Positions 45,239 to 55,519 are shown, counted from the first letter of the stretch. The stretch: DNA of 64,000 nt from Nostoc sp. C052 (GCF_013393905.1 NZ_CP040272.1:4956001-5020000), one strand, 5' to 3'. A program made the numbers and translations. Notes: a model not told the origin generated them from the letters alone.

Positions 45239-45830
45239 TCTTGGGGATTGGGGATTGGGGACTGGGGACTTGGGATTGGGAAAGACGTATTTTTATCTAT
45301 AAGTCATTAATTTGTAGCGAATTCTCTGCGTGCCTTGGCGTTTGTCTCTGCGCTTCGACGCTGCGGGAAGGCGTACCCCTACGGGGAAGCAAGCTACGCG
45401 TAGCGTCTCGTAGAGAAGCGTATCGGCGTTAAAATTTCAACCTTCAATTCGCCACGATTTTACGTAAAGTTGTACTAATTACATGAAGAACTATCTTAAC
45501 TTCCTATTGACTAAGGTGGTTCTAAATTGAAGGTAGTGATTAATGGCTAGGAATAAGAGCGCCATTACACGATGTACAATATCCATTATCGTAAATAAAA
45601 GGGTTTAAGAACCTGCAATTTACATGTAGCACCCATTTCAGTTGGGGTTTAAATCCCCTTATGCAATGTCTTTAATTTTGAATTTTGTTCGCGCAGCGTT
45701 AGCGAGTCTGCGTTCGCGTAGCGTCTCGTAGAGAGCGTCATTTTGAATTGTTAATACCTTTTTATAGGGGTATGCATTATGATCAATTCCAAGTTCTGCG
45801 TCGGCAGGCTAATTGATCGCAATGTTTTTT
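45239..45830. repeat. Repeat-rich intergenic region
   Basis: Starts with GGGGATT/GGGGACT heptamer repeats (45241-45282). It has two palindromic Nostoc-type repeats sharing CGCGTAGCGTCTCGTAGAGA (about 45350-45430 and 45690-45745). No gene seen; the ictB promoter should be near the right end. Confidence 0.65.
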
Positions 45831-47249
45831 ATGAATTTAGTCTGGCAACGATTTACTTTATCATCTTTACCGCTCAAAGAATATCTTGCTACCAGTTATG
45901 TACACCGCTCTCTGGTGGGACTGTTAAGTTCTTGGCGGCAAACCAGCATCTTGCTCCAGTGGGGAGATGCGATCGCAGCTGCTTTACTCAGCTTAATATA
46001 TGCTCTTGCACCTTTTGCTTCGAGTACGTTGGTGGGTTTGTTGCTGGTGGCTTGTGTCGGATTTTGGCTGTTGTTGACTCTATCTGATGAAGTCACAACA
46101 ACAAATGTCTCGTCAGTCACTCCGATTCACTTATTGGTATTGCTCTACTGGGGAGTTGCCGCAGTTGCAACAGCATTATCACCAGTAAAAAAGGCGGCAC
46201 TTAATGACTTGGGTACGTTGACCTTGTATTTGCTACTATTTGCCCTTTGTGCCAGAGTATTAAGGTCGCCTCGCCTCCGGTCTTGGATTATCATTCTTTA
46301 TCTGCATGTATCGTTAATTGTCAGCGTATATGGTTTGCGACAATGGTTTTTTGGAGCCACAGCACTGGCGACTTGGGTTGATCCAGAATCTCCTCTGTCT
46401 AAGACGACAAGAGTCTACAGTTATTTAGGCAATCCCAACTTATTGGCTGGATATCTTTTGCCAGCAGTAATTTTTAGCTTAGTGGCAATTTTCGCATGGC
46501 AAAGCTGGCTTAAAAAAGCATTAGCATTAACAATGTTAATTGTCAATACTTCCTGCCTGATTCTGACTTTTAGTCGTGGCGGTTGGATTGGGCTAGTGGT
46601 AGCATTTTTAGCTGCGATGGCATTGCTAGTTTATTGGAAAAGCGTGGAAATGCCTCGTTTTTGGCGTACTTGGTCACTGCCGATTGTCTTGGGAGGTTTG
46701 ATTGGGGTATTGGTGCTAGCAATGATATTTGTAGAGCCAGTGCGCCTGCGAGTATTCAGTATTTTTGCCGACCGTAAAGATAGTAGTAATAATTTTCGCC
46801 GAAATGTGTGGGATGCTGTTTTTGAGATGATTCGCGATCGCCCAATTTTCGGCATTGGCCCTGGTCACGGCTCTTTTAATAAAGTTTATCCGCTCTACCA
46901 ACACCCTCGTTACACTGCTTTGAGTGCCTATTCGATATTGTTGGAAGTGACTGTAGAAACTGGCTTTGTTGGTTTGGCCTGTTTTCTCTGGCTGATAATT
47001 GTCACATTTAATACGGCATTTTTGCAAGTGCAACGATTGCGACAAGTGAAAAGTGTCGAGGGATTTTGGTTAATTGGAGCGATCGCTATTTTGTTGGGTA
47101 TGCTAGCTCACGGCACTGTAGATACTGTCTGGTATCGTCCTGAAGTTAATACCCTCTGGTGGCTTATCGTTGCCTTAATTGCTAGCTACTGGACACCTTT
47201 AGCTCAAAACCAGACAAATTCATCTAACTCAGAACCAGCAGTAAATTAA
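45831..47249 (+). CDS. ictB: IctB-family protein (O-antigen-ligase-like membrane protein)
   Basis: A 472-residue membrane protein with about ten helices and a Wzy_C/O-antigen-ligase domain (FSRGGWIGLVVAFLAAMALLVYW, GIGPGHGSFNKVYPLYQ). IctB was first described as a bicarbonate-uptake factor in Synechococcus; the transport role is disputed. The start MNLVWQRFTLSSLP at 45831 is preferred over the upstream TTG. A hairpin terminator follows. Confidence 0.85.
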   Translation: MNLVWQRFTLSSLPLKEYLATSYVHRSLVGLLSSWRQTSILLQWGDAIAAALLSLIYALAPFASSTLVGLLLVACVGFWLLLTLSDEVTTTNVSSVTPIHLLVLLYWGVAAVATALSPVKKAALNDLGTLTLYLLLFALCARVLRSPRLRSWIIILYLHVSLIVSVYGLRQWFFGATALATWVDPESPLSKTTRVYSYLGNPNLLAGYLLPAVIFSLVAIFAWQSWLKKALALTMLIVNTSCLILTFSRGGWIGLVVAFLAAMALLVYWKSVEMPRFWRTWSLPIVLGGLIGVLVLAMIFVEPVRLRVFSIFADRKDSSNNFRRNVWDAVFEMIRDRPIFGIGPGHGSFNKVYPLYQHPRYTALSAYSILLEVTVETGFVGLACFLWLIIVTFNTAFLQVQRLRQVKSVEGFWLIGAIAILLGMLAHGTVDTVWYRPEVNTLWWLIVALIASYWTPLAQNQTNSSNSEPAVN

Positions 47250-47263
47250 CATAAAGAAGTTAT

Positions 47264-47288
47264 CAGTTGTTTTCTTATTGAACAACTG
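47264..47288 (+). terminator. Terminator hairpin after ictB
   Basis: CAGTTGTT (47264-47271) pairs with AACAACTG (47281-47288), followed by ACAACTTTT. Confidence 0.55.
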
Positions 47289-47326
47289 ACAACTTTTGAA
47301 TTTTCCATGAATAAACTTTGAATTGT

Positions 47327-47608
47327 CTAATCTCTGTAGGTAGTGGCACTTGGGGCATTAGGGTCGCGATAAGCTACAGATTCGCGATCGTTCTTTTTAC
47401 TAGCCAACCCGCCTAGACCGAATAAACCAAGCAATCCTAACCAACCCCAATCAAAATCGTTGCGATCCTCAGTGGTCGTTGTTGGAGCAGTAGTAGTGGC
47501 TCCGGTATCATTAGTTGTCTGAGCTTGTGCAGATAGGGATAAGGGTAAAATTCCCATACTCAAGGTGAGAACGCCAGCGCCGATAGCTGCAATGAAATTA
47601 CTTTTCAT
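47327..47608 (-). CDS. WGxxGxxG small secreted/membrane protein
   Basis: A 93-residue protein starting MKSNFIAAIGAGVLTLSMG, a signal peptide. A Thr-rich linker follows, then DWGWLGLLGLFGLGGLASKKN, the WGxxGxxG sorting-like motif with a helix and basic stop. Upstream in-frame codons are not needed. Function unknown; this class is typical of cyanobacteria and other envelope-sorting systems. Confidence 0.8.
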   Translation of the reverse strand: MKSNFIAAIGAGVLTLSMGILPLSLSAQAQTTNDTGATTTAPTTTTEDRNDFDWGWLGLLGLFGLGGLASKKNDRESVAYRDPNAPSATTYRD

Positions 47609-47791
47609 AAGTTGTGAAAATTCTTGGTGTCGTTTGAAGTTACCCGCCACTGTATCGAGTCTCAACCTTAAGAAAATCAATCTGCGGCTATAAACAAGAC
47701 ATTTTCATAACTCATACTGTAGACATACAACATGGTTTTCACAGCAGTCTGTTTCTCACTCTGACTGTGATAGTTTAGCAACACTAAATCC

Positions 47792-48259
47792 TCAATAACT
47801 TTTCATTGCCCGTTGAATGTCACGCTGGTCTTGGCGTCGTTTCAAGTCTTCTCGCTTATCGTGGAGCTTTTTACCTTTGCCAAGGGCTATACTCACTTTT
47901 AGCCAGCCTCGTTTGAGATACATTTTCAACGGGATTAAAGTTAAACCCTGCTGTTCGACTTTGCCAATTAGCTTACGGAGTTCTTGACGATGCAATAATA
48001 GCTTGCGTGTACGCCGTGGTTCATGATTGAAATATTGTCCACTAGCGTTGTAAGGCGAGATATGCACATTGATCAACCATGCTTCGCCATTGCGAAGCAA
48101 AGCATAGCCATCTTGGAGATTGACTTTCCCCGCACGAATTGACTTCACCTCTGTTCCTGTCAATTCAATTCCAGCCTCGTAAGTTTCTAGAATTTCATAC
48201 AAATAACGGGCTTGACGGTTGTCGCAAATAACTTTGTAACCTTCGTTCTTGTCGCTCAT
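47792..48259 (-). CDS. smpB: SsrA-binding protein SmpB
   Basis: A 155-residue SmpB. It binds tmRNA and brings it to stalled ribosomes. NRQARYLYEILETYEAGIELTGTEVKSIR opens the protein, and the C-terminal tail KLHDKREDLKRRQDQRDIQRAMKSY is the part that enters the empty mRNA channel. Its tmRNA partner is not in this window; the tmRNA-like domain at 32080 is a separate element. Confidence 0.95.
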   Translation of the reverse strand: MSDKNEGYKVICDNRQARYLYEILETYEAGIELTGTEVKSIRAGKVNLQDGYALLRNGEAWLINVHISPYNASGQYFNHEPRRTRKLLLHRQELRKLIGKVEQQGLTLIPLKMYLKRGWLKVSIALGKGKKLHDKREDLKRRQDQRDIQRAMKSY

Positions 48260-48840
48260 TGATAATTTTGTGTGCTTTAAATGTACCTAAAAAATTATTT
48301 GGATTGGCTTGTGAATTATAGGCTGTATCTTAGAACCGCTATGAATGCTGAACCATATATCACTAATCTAGCTTTTTTAAGTTCACAATTAAGAGTTTTC
48401 TGGCAAATTTAAGTTATCGAAACAGAATTCAGGAGTCAGGAGCAAAGCCGAAGACTGCGAAAGCTCAGGTCAGAATATTAGACCTCTTGCAAAAGTGCCT
48501 TTTGCACTCTTGTCGGGAAAGGTTAAAGGGGAATGTTAATTCTATCCCTTTTCCCTTTAACCCTTACCCTTTACCCGACTTATGCAAGAAGTCTATTGAT
48601 GAGTTGTTACAAATTACAAAGGTCTTTGTGCCTCCCAAGCATGGGTAGTCAAAGGTGAGTTAGACTTCATTAACCTTCCTAAGGATTTAAGATTTTCTTT
48701 ATAAATCAGCCCTAAAGGCAGTAATTAGCTGATAATCCTGTCATAGTATGAAACATAAGAACACTATTATTGTTTGTGTTCACTGATGGAACACGTAGAA
48801 GTAAATTTCTGAGTAAAAAAATGCTAGGGGTGTATTATCC
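48260..48840. other. Intergenic region with MITE
   Basis: A 581-base gap between smpB and the response regulator, containing the MITE at 48480-48595 and a GAATTCAGGAGTCAGGAG repeat. No gene seen. Confidence 0.4.
48480..48595. mobile_element. MITE, about 115 bp
   Basis: Imperfect terminal inverted repeats AGACCTCTTGCA (48480-48491) and TGCAAGAAGTCT (48583-48594), flanked by TA on both sides, enclose DNA with internal TTAACCCTT-type repeats. The TA target suggests mobilisation by an IS630/Tc1-like transposase. Confidence 0.7.
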
Positions 48841-49524
48841 ATGCCCTTGACGATCCTTATAGTGGATGATGATTTGGGCACTCGTCTGTCTGTTAGCGAC
48901 TATCTTGAACTGTCTGGCTACTCGGTGATCACGGCTAATGACGGTCAAGAGGCTTTGTTTATGGTGGATGAGTATCATCCTGATTTGATTGTCACGGATA
49001 TTGTTATGCCACGGATGAATGGCTATGAATTGGTGCGCCGAGTGCGTCAGCAACCAGTGTTTCGTTTATTGCCTGTAATTTTATTAACGGCACGCATTAA
49101 GACCCAAGAAAGAATTCTGGGCTACCAGTCAGGGTGCGATTTATATTTACCCAAGCCTTTTGAACTGGAAGAGTTAGCAGCAGCAATCCGCAATCTTTTG
49201 GAGCGATCGCAAATTATCCAATCAGAATATCGTTTTTCTCATAGAGAGAGTTTGGGCACTTCCGCCTCGACAAAAGCGGGGGATGTCCATAATTCTCTGT
49301 CTACTCAAATTCAGAAATCCCATCTGCACTTACCCCTAACTCATAGAGAGCAAGAAGTCTTAGAGTTATTAACTCATGGTCTTTCTAATGCCGAAATGGG
49401 TCTTCAGCTACACCTGAGTCCTCGAACTGTAGAAAAATATGTTAGCAGTTTATTGAGAAAAACCTCAACCAGCAACCGAGCAGAATTAGTGCGTTTTGCG
49501 ATGAAGCATGGTCTGGTGGAATAA
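48841..49524 (+). CDS. NarL/FixJ-type response regulator
   Basis: A 227-residue regulator. The receiver domain has acidic residues DDD at 9-11, phospho-acceptor Asp53 (LIVTDIVMPRMNG) and the conserved Lys in LYLPKPFELEE. A linker follows, then a LuxR-type HTH (LTHREQEVLELLTHGLSNAEMG and SPRTVEKYVSSLLRK). Targets and the partner kinase are unknown. Confidence 0.9.
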   Translation: MPLTILIVDDDLGTRLSVSDYLELSGYSVITANDGQEALFMVDEYHPDLIVTDIVMPRMNGYELVRRVRQQPVFRLLPVILLTARIKTQERILGYQSGCDLYLPKPFELEELAAAIRNLLERSQIIQSEYRFSHRESLGTSASTKAGDVHNSLSTQIQKSHLHLPLTHREQEVLELLTHGLSNAEMGLQLHLSPRTVEKYVSSLLRKTSTSNRAELVRFAMKHGLVE

Positions 49525-49583
49525 AAGTTAGGAGTTAAAAGTGAGAAGTGAGGAATTAAAACTCCTAACTCATAACTCCTAAC

Positions 49584-50063
49584 TCATAACTCCTCACTTT
49601 TAACTTTTGTCAGCAGACCTTCACAAGCATCGATCAATAAATCAATAACCTGATTAAATCCCTCTTCACCGCCGTAATAGGGATCTGGAACTTCCTTTAG
49701 GGTGTGTCGAGAGCAAAACTCGCACATCAAACGCACTTTATGCTGATATTCCTGAGTGCGATCGAGAGTGAGGATATTCTCATAATTTTCTCGATCCATC
49801 GCTAAAATCAAATCAAAGTCTTGAAAGTCTGACTTTTGAAACTGGCGTGCCCGACCACGCAGTTTAATCCCCAACTTTGTAGCAGCCGCAGCACTCATAC
49901 GTCTGTCAGGTGGGCTACCACTGTGATAACTAGATGTCCCAGCAGAGTCACAGAGGATGCTTTCGCTCAAGCCAGCCTGCTCAATTAAATGATTCATGAT
50001 ATTTTCTGCCGATGGCGATCGGCAGATGTTACCTAAGCAGACAAACAGCAACTTGTAAGGCAT
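49584..50063 (-). CDS. Low-molecular-weight protein tyrosine phosphatase
   Basis: A 159-residue phosphatase. The active-site loop is VCLGNICRSPSAE (Cys-x5-Arg), with the general-acid Asp in VPDPYYGG near the C-terminus. MPYKLLFV at 50063 is the natural start; the upstream codon gives ten extra residues. It could act on tyrosine kinases such as the Wzc-like protein, though that gene is 12 kb away. Confidence 0.9.
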   Translation of the reverse strand: MPYKLLFVCLGNICRSPSAENIMNHLIEQAGLSESILCDSAGTSSYHSGSPPDRRMSAAAATKLGIKLRGRARQFQKSDFQDFDLILAMDRENYENILTLDRTQEYQHKVRLMCEFCSRHTLKEVPDPYYGGEEGFNQVIDLLIDACEGLLTKVKSEEL

Positions 50064-50234
50064 AGATATTATTTGTCCTTTGTCAATAGTCATTTGTCCT
50101 TTGTCTTTTGTCCAATGACTAATGACCCTTCGGGTTCACCAGTTGCTCATAGGGGAAACCCCCTTGGCGCTAGCCTCTCCCTTTGGGAGAAGACCGCACT
50201 GGCTCACCAATGACTAATGACCAATGACTAATGA

Positions 50235-50582
50235 CTAAAATCCAGGTAACTCCAACCCACTGGTTAATTCTTCCATACGTTCTCGCATGGTTGCTGTGGA
50301 CTTGTTGTAGGCTTCTTTCATTGCCACTGCTACAAGATCGGAAAGTACTTCTGCACCTTCTGCTAAAGCTTCTGGAGAAATTTCCACCCGCTTGGGTTCT
50401 TGGTTCCCACTGACAATCACCTTTACCAGTCCACCGCCCGATTCTCCTTGAATCTCCATTTGCTCCAATTCTTCTTGGAGTCGCTTTGCACCTTCTTGAA
50501 CTTGCTGCGCTTTCTTAAAAGCTTCAGCCAATTCTTTCATTTTTCCTAAGCCGAAGCCAAATCCCTGTCCTTTTCCTGTCAT
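50235..50582 (-). CDS. ebfC: YbaB/EbfC nucleoid-associated protein
   Basis: A 115-residue YbaB/EbfC-family DNA-binding protein: GLGKMKELAEAFKKAQQVQEGAKRLQEELEQMEI at the start and AMKEAYNKSTATMRERMEELTSGL at the end. Length is normal for the family. A 186-base gap with heptamer repeats separates it from murB. Confidence 0.92.
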   Translation of the reverse strand: MTGKGQGFGFGLGKMKELAEAFKKAQQVQEGAKRLQEELEQMEIQGESGGGLVKVIVSGNQEPKRVEISPEALAEGAEVLSDLVAVAMKEAYNKSTATMRERMEELTSGLELPGF

Positions 50583-50768
50583 AATTATTTGTACGCTTAT
50601 GCGTTGAATAACAAATCAAATTCAATTATAGATGCGGTAAGTAATTTGACTCTTTTTTTACCAATAATTAATGCTTCATAATAATTGGGAATTGGGAGTA
50701 GGGAATTGGGAGTAGGGCATTGGTTATTAATTCTTCTTCCCCATTCCCCATTCCCCATTCCCCACTCC

Positions 50769-51770
50769 CTATCCACAAGCACCTTGAAACTCTCCGAGCA
50801 TTTTGACTTCTGGCTCTAAATTAATAGACCAACGTTCTTGTACTTGGTGTTGTATGTGGCGAATAAGACAGAAGATATCACTAGCTTTTGCTCCACCACG
50901 GTTAACGATGAAATTAGCATGAAGTAGTGCTACTTGCGCTCCACCAATTTGGTAGCCTTTCAAACCAGTTTGTTCAATTAACCAGCCAGCACTGTAAGGT
51001 TTGGGATTGCGGAACACACTACCACAACTGGGGAAGTTATATGGTTGGGTGCTTAACCGATGCTTTTTGTGTTGTTTGGTGATTGCTACAACTGCTGCTG
51101 GGTCGGCACCTGGAGCAAGTTGTAAGGTGGCTTGGGTAACGATGCGATCGCCACCTTGCAATAATGAAGTCCGGTAGCTATAACCTAATTGATCGGGGGT
51201 AAGAGTTTCTAGCGTCCCATCAGGTGAAAGTACTTGGGCACTAACTAACATATCTGCAATACAGCTATTATGTGCCCCTGCATTCATCACTACAGCACCC
51301 CCTGCTGTTCCAGGAATGCCAACAGCCCACTCCAAACCTTCCCATCCTAATTCCGCTGCTGCCCATGCCAAACTAGGAATTGATTCTCCAGCAGCAACGG
51401 TTAATTGACCTGTCTTCGGGTCGAAGTGACTGAAGCGGAGATGACGAGTCGCAATGACTAAGCCTGATATACCACCATCGCTCACCAGCAAGTTAGAACC
51501 TGCTCCCAGCGTTGTCACCTTTAAATCACGTTCCTTTGCGTATTTAAGACTTGCTTGCAGTGCTTCTACATTTCGGGGGGAAACGTACAATTGTGCTTCT
51601 CCCCCAACTCTATAGGAAGTAAACGCTGACAAAGAAGCCTGAGACTTGATTGCACAATCAGTATTGGGTAAGTAGATTACTTCACTCTCCACCGAATTAG
51701 GTGTTTGCTGTTTCTTTGTATTCAAAGAAGAAACTGTGCAGACGTTTCCAGCGGCCTGGGAAATGGTCAT
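50769..51770 (-). CDS. murB: UDP-N-acetylenolpyruvoylglucosamine reductase
   Basis: A 333-residue MurB that reduces the enolpyruvyl group in UDP-MurNAc synthesis using FAD and NADPH. FAD-binding motifs TTLGAGSNLLVSDGGI and GIPGTAGGAVVMNAGAH are seen, with the catalytic Ser in PSCGSVFRNP. The N-terminal 35 residues are extra. It follows murC on the same strand. Confidence 0.95.
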   Translation of the reverse strand: MTISQAAGNVCTVSSLNTKKQQTPNSVESEVIYLPNTDCAIKSQASLSAFTSYRVGGEAQLYVSPRNVEALQASLKYAKERDLKVTTLGAGSNLLVSDGGISGLVIATRHLRFSHFDPKTGQLTVAAGESIPSLAWAAAELGWEGLEWAVGIPGTAGGAVVMNAGAHNSCIADMLVSAQVLSPDGTLETLTPDQLGYSYRTSLLQGGDRIVTQATLQLAPGADPAAVVAITKQHKKHRLSTQPYNFPSCGSVFRNPKPYSAGWLIEQTGLKGYQIGGAQVALLHANFIVNRGGAKASDIFCLIRHIQHQVQERWSINLEPEVKMLGEFQGACG

Positions 51771-51895
51771 TTTTACTTTTTTTTGGTAAAATTTTTACAT
51801 TTATTTACCGCAAAGATACGGTAATGGAGTTAACTTATGAAACCGTTACTAGAGGGTCGCTTTGCTCGGAAATAAAACTTTGCAAAGTCTCCACT

Positions 51896-53359
51896 TTAGG
51901 ATGTGGCTTTAGCAGGCTCACAAAGGGTTGTAATTACTTCAGGAATCACCTGGTTCAAGTTTCCAGCTCCCAAAAACAACGCCAAGTCTCCTGGGCGTAA
52001 TGTTTGTAGCAAGTACTCACACACTGCGGGTAAAGTTGGTTGATAAACTACCTGCGAATGCTGTTTAGCAATCTCTGCGGCTAGACTTTCACCACTAATT
52101 TGCCCTAAATTTGGTTCACCTGCACTGTAAATATCAGTCAGCACAACCAAGTCAGCATGTGCAAAAGACTCGGCAAATTCTTCTAAAAAGGTGAGTGTAC
52201 GGCTATAGCGGTGAGGTTGGAAGATGGCAACCACTCTTTGCCCTGGTCTTGCCTGTAAACGGGCTGCGGCGAGAGTAACACGAATCTCGCTCGGATGATG
52301 GGCATAGTCATCGATGAAGGTAATGCCATTGACTTCACCTCGGAACTCAAAGCGTCGTCTTGCTCCTTCAAAGGTGGCGATACCTTTGGCAATTGCTCCA
52401 AATTCTAAACCCAAGGCGCGACCAACAGCCACGGCGGCTAGGGCATTGCTGAGATTATGCCGACTGAGCAGCCGCAATGTCAATACTCCCAAAGCTTTGC
52501 CTTTTTCCCAAACCAAAGCCGTAGTGCCATCAGCCCGATAATCAATATTGGTGACGGTGTAATCAGCGTTGGTATCTGAGTGTAAGCTGTAGGTAATTGT
52601 GGGTTGTAAGCGATCGCGCACTGTCGCACAGTCAACGCTACCTATCAATGTTTTACAACTCTTAGCAAATGTCTGGAAGATGTCAATGACTTCTTCTAAT
52701 GTATCGTAGTGGTCAGGATGATCGAGTTCAATATTGGTAATGATGCCAATTTCAGGAGCGTGTTTTACCAGGGAACCATCTGATTCATCTGCCTCGGCTA
52801 CCAAATATTGGCTTTGTCCCAGTCGAGCATTACCAGACCATGCATTAACTTCGCCACCGACTAAAATTGTTGGGTCTAGGCCTGCTTCCAAAAGCATATA
52901 GCCAATCATGCTACTGGTTGTGGTTTTGCCGTGTGTTCCTGCCACTGCAATGCTGTAGTACTCGGCAATTAGAGCTGCTAGTACATCTGAACGATGTAAA
53001 ATTGGACAACCTAATTCCAGCGCTGCTTTGTATTCTAAATTATTAGTGTTAATTGCTGTTGAACAAATGACTTGAGGCAATTTCGAGTTAGTATCAGGAG
53101 TTAATTGTTCTTGTGAATTTAATACTACTGCATTAGCCAATACTTGAGGCCGAAAGAATTCAAGATTGCTCGCCTCTTGTTTACCAAAAATATGAGCGCC
53201 GATAGATTCCAACTTGTGCGTAATATGGTTTGGACGAAGATCCGAACCTGATACTGGAAATTGGCGCTTTGTGAGAACGTATGCCAGAGCAGACATACCT
53301 ATGCCACCGATACCAATGAAATGAAATGGTCTACCACTAAAATCTACAGAATTAGTCAT
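51896..53359 (-). CDS. murC: UDP-N-acetylmuramate-L-alanine ligase
   Basis: A 487-residue Mur ligase that adds L-Ala to UDP-MurNAc. FIGIGGIGMSALAYVL binds the UDP part, VAGTHGKTTTSSMIG is the ATP P-loop, and DDYAHHPSEIRVTL is the ligase motif. It lies upstream of murB in what looks like a two-gene operon with a 125-base gap. Confidence 0.96.
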   Translation of the reverse strand: MTNSVDFSGRPFHFIGIGGIGMSALAYVLTKRQFPVSGSDLRPNHITHKLESIGAHIFGKQEASNLEFFRPQVLANAVVLNSQEQLTPDTNSKLPQVICSTAINTNNLEYKAALELGCPILHRSDVLAALIAEYYSIAVAGTHGKTTTSSMIGYMLLEAGLDPTILVGGEVNAWSGNARLGQSQYLVAEADESDGSLVKHAPEIGIITNIELDHPDHYDTLEEVIDIFQTFAKSCKTLIGSVDCATVRDRLQPTITYSLHSDTNADYTVTNIDYRADGTTALVWEKGKALGVLTLRLLSRHNLSNALAAVAVGRALGLEFGAIAKGIATFEGARRRFEFRGEVNGITFIDDYAHHPSEIRVTLAAARLQARPGQRVVAIFQPHRYSRTLTFLEEFAESFAHADLVVLTDIYSAGEPNLGQISGESLAAEIAKQHSQVVYQPTLPAVCEYLLQTLRPGDLALFLGAGNLNQVIPEVITTLCEPAKATS

Positions 53360-53762
53360 TTATTGCTCCTCTTACACCACACCACACCATAATCACAAAT
53401 GACACGCGTATCATAACAGGAATTTGATTTTTACCGTAACTACTCCTGTATCATGTTCATGTTTGATGTCCAAATGATGTTTCTGCTCTGGTTTTCTTTG
53501 TTCAGAATGATTTTACCTTGGTTGGAGGTTTTTGCTATTTTTGAACTGTTCTTAAGATTATTCTGAAAGTTTTGGCCGCATCGGGAAAGAAATTCTTGTA
53601 ATGTCAAATACATAAATTTGGCTGCCTTACTGTAATTGGCTACATAATACATTGTTTAGTGAAACTGATTTGAAATTGCATCAAGTCTAGGCGTGAATTG
53701 AGTAAAATAGTACATTGGTAATGAAACTATTTTCCAATTGCATAAAACCCAGGCATAACTGG
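53360..53762. other. Intergenic region, nothing firm
   Basis: About 400 bases between murC and nadD. A - strand ORF at 53440-53652 has no recognisable domain and I do not call it. Promoters for both divergent genes should be here. Confidence 0.3.
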
Positions 53763-54389
53763 ATGCAGCAACTAGCAATTTTTGGTGGCACATTTGATCC
53801 AATTCATTGGGGACACCTGCTTGTAGCCGAGACAGCTTTGCATCAAGTATGCCTTGAAAAGGTAATTTGGGTGCCATCCCTAAATCCTCCTCACAAAGAA
53901 GCAGCTTTGTTTGAGCATCGTGTGCAAATGCTGCAATTAGCCATAAAAGACAACCCAGCGTTTACTGTCTCACTAGTGGAGACAAATTGCTCTGGGACTT
54001 CTTATGCCATTAACACCCTGATTGACTTATCTGCTTGTTACCCAAATACTCACTGGTACTGGATTGTAGGCTTGGATACTTTCCAAACCTTACCCCGTTG
54101 GCATCGTGGACACGAACTAGCACAAATGTGTGATTGGTTAATCGCACCCCGACTGCTAGGTGGTGAGACTATAACTCAAAGCAAATTAATCTGCAAGCAA
54201 GTGGAGCAACAACTCAGAGAGCAGTCTAGTACCATTCACTGGCAACTCTTGGATATACCAATAGTCGGAGTTTCGTCAAGTCTAATTCGCAAATTTCGCC
54301 GCGATCGCCAGTCAATTCGTTATTTAGTACCGGAATCGGTCAGATCATATATCACTAACAACAATCTCTACTCTCACAAATCTGAATAA
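53763..54389 (+). CDS. nadD: Nicotinate-nucleotide adenylyltransferase
   Basis: A 208-residue NadD that makes deamido-NAD. LAIFGGTFDPIHWGHLLVAE holds the nucleotidyltransferase HxGH motif, and VGVSSSLIRKF is the second conserved motif. MQQLAIF at 53763 is taken as the start over an ATG 48 bases upstream. Confidence 0.92.
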   Translation: MQQLAIFGGTFDPIHWGHLLVAETALHQVCLEKVIWVPSLNPPHKEAALFEHRVQMLQLAIKDNPAFTVSLVETNCSGTSYAINTLIDLSACYPNTHWYWIVGLDTFQTLPRWHRGHELAQMCDWLIAPRLLGGETITQSKLICKQVEQQLREQSSTIHWQLLDIPIVGVSSSLIRKFRRDRQSIRYLVPESVRSYITNNNLYSHKSE

Positions 54390-54505
54390 ATTATGTGTTT
54401 TTTTATTGATCTAACACTTTATGGTTAAAAGTGCCCCCCCCCTTTGCGATATGATTGGGGTCAACGATATCAACATATAAGCATAAATACAGAGGGCAAG
54501 GTACT

Positions 54506-55519
54506 GTGATTAGAGTTGCAATCAACGGTTTCGGGCGGATTGGACGTAACTTTGCGCGTTGTTGGGTGGGTAGAGAGAATAGTCAAATCGATCTTGTCGC
54601 GATTAATGACACATCAGACCCCAGAACTAATGCTCACCTGCTCAAGTATGACTCAATGCTAGGGAAGATCAAAGGTGCTGAGATTAGTGCCGACGATAAC
54701 TCTATCATCGTTAACGGCAAGACCATTAAGTGCGTATCCGATCGCAACCCTGAAAACTTGCCCTGGAGAGATTGGGGAATTGACCTAATTATCGAAGCAA
54801 CCGGGGTGTTTACTAGCAAAGAAGGGGCGCTCAAGCATGTGAATGCTGGAGCCAAGAAAGTCCTGATTACCGCTCCTGGTAAAAACGAGGATGGCACTTT
54901 TGTGGTTGGTGTGAATCATCACGATTATGACCACAACGTACACAACATTATCAGTAACGCTAGCTGTACTACCAACTGCTTGGCACCAATCGCCAAGGTG
55001 TTGAACGATAAGTTCGGCATTATTAAAGGTACGATGACCACCACCCACAGCTATACAGGCGATCAGCGCTTGCTAGACGCTTCTCACCGGGATTTGCGAC
55101 GGGCGAGGGCCGCAGCGATAAACATTGTACCCACCTCCACTGGTGCAGCGAAAGCAGTGGCGCTAGTTATCCCAGACCTGAAAGGCAAGCTAAATGGCGT
55201 TGCCTTACGCGTACCAACCCCGAACGTCTCAATGGTAGATTTCGTAGTGCAGGTTGAGAAGCGTACTATTACTGAAGAAGTTAACCAAGCTCTCAAAGAT
55301 GCTGCCGAAGGACCACTTAAAGGTATTTTGGCTTACAGCGATCTAGAACTTGTATCGTCTGATTATCAAGGTCATGACGCTTCTTCGATTGTTGATGCTA
55401 GCTTGACTTTGGTCTTGGGTAATGACTTAGTAAAAGTTATGGCATGGTATGACAACGAGTGGGGTTACAGCCAACGAGTTTTGGATTTGGCAGAATTAGT
55501 AGCCGAGAAGTGGGTTTAA
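54506..55519 (+). CDS. gap2: Glyceraldehyde-3-phosphate dehydrogenase, Gap2 type
   Basis: A 337-residue GAPDH. INGFGRIGRNFAR binds NAD(P), and SNASCTTNCLAP has the catalytic Cys. The GTG at 54506 (VIRVAINGFGR) is preferred; an AGAGGGCAAGG site lies upstream. The length and INDTSDPRTNAHLLKYDSMLG segment fit the photosynthetic, NADPH-using Gap2 of the Calvin cycle. Confidence 0.92.
   Translation: MIRVAINGFGRIGRNFARCWVGRENSQIDLVAINDTSDPRTNAHLLKYDSMLGKIKGAEISADDNSIIVNGKTIKCVSDRNPENLPWRDWGIDLIIEATGVFTSKEGALKHVNAGAKKVLITAPGKNEDGTFVVGVNHHDYDHNVHNIISNASCTTNCLAPIAKVLNDKFGIIKGTMTTTHSYTGDQRLLDASHRDLRRARAAAINIVPTSTGAAKAVALVIPDLKGKLNGVALRVPTPNVSMVDFVVQVEKRTITEEVNQALKDAAEGPLKGILAYSDLELVSSDYQGHDASSIVDASLTLVLGNDLVKVMAWYDNEWGYSQRVLDLAELVAEKWV

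Noticed and set aside
53440..53652. 70-residue ORF between murC and nadD
   Set aside because: Low-complexity composition, no ribosome site, no recognisable domain.
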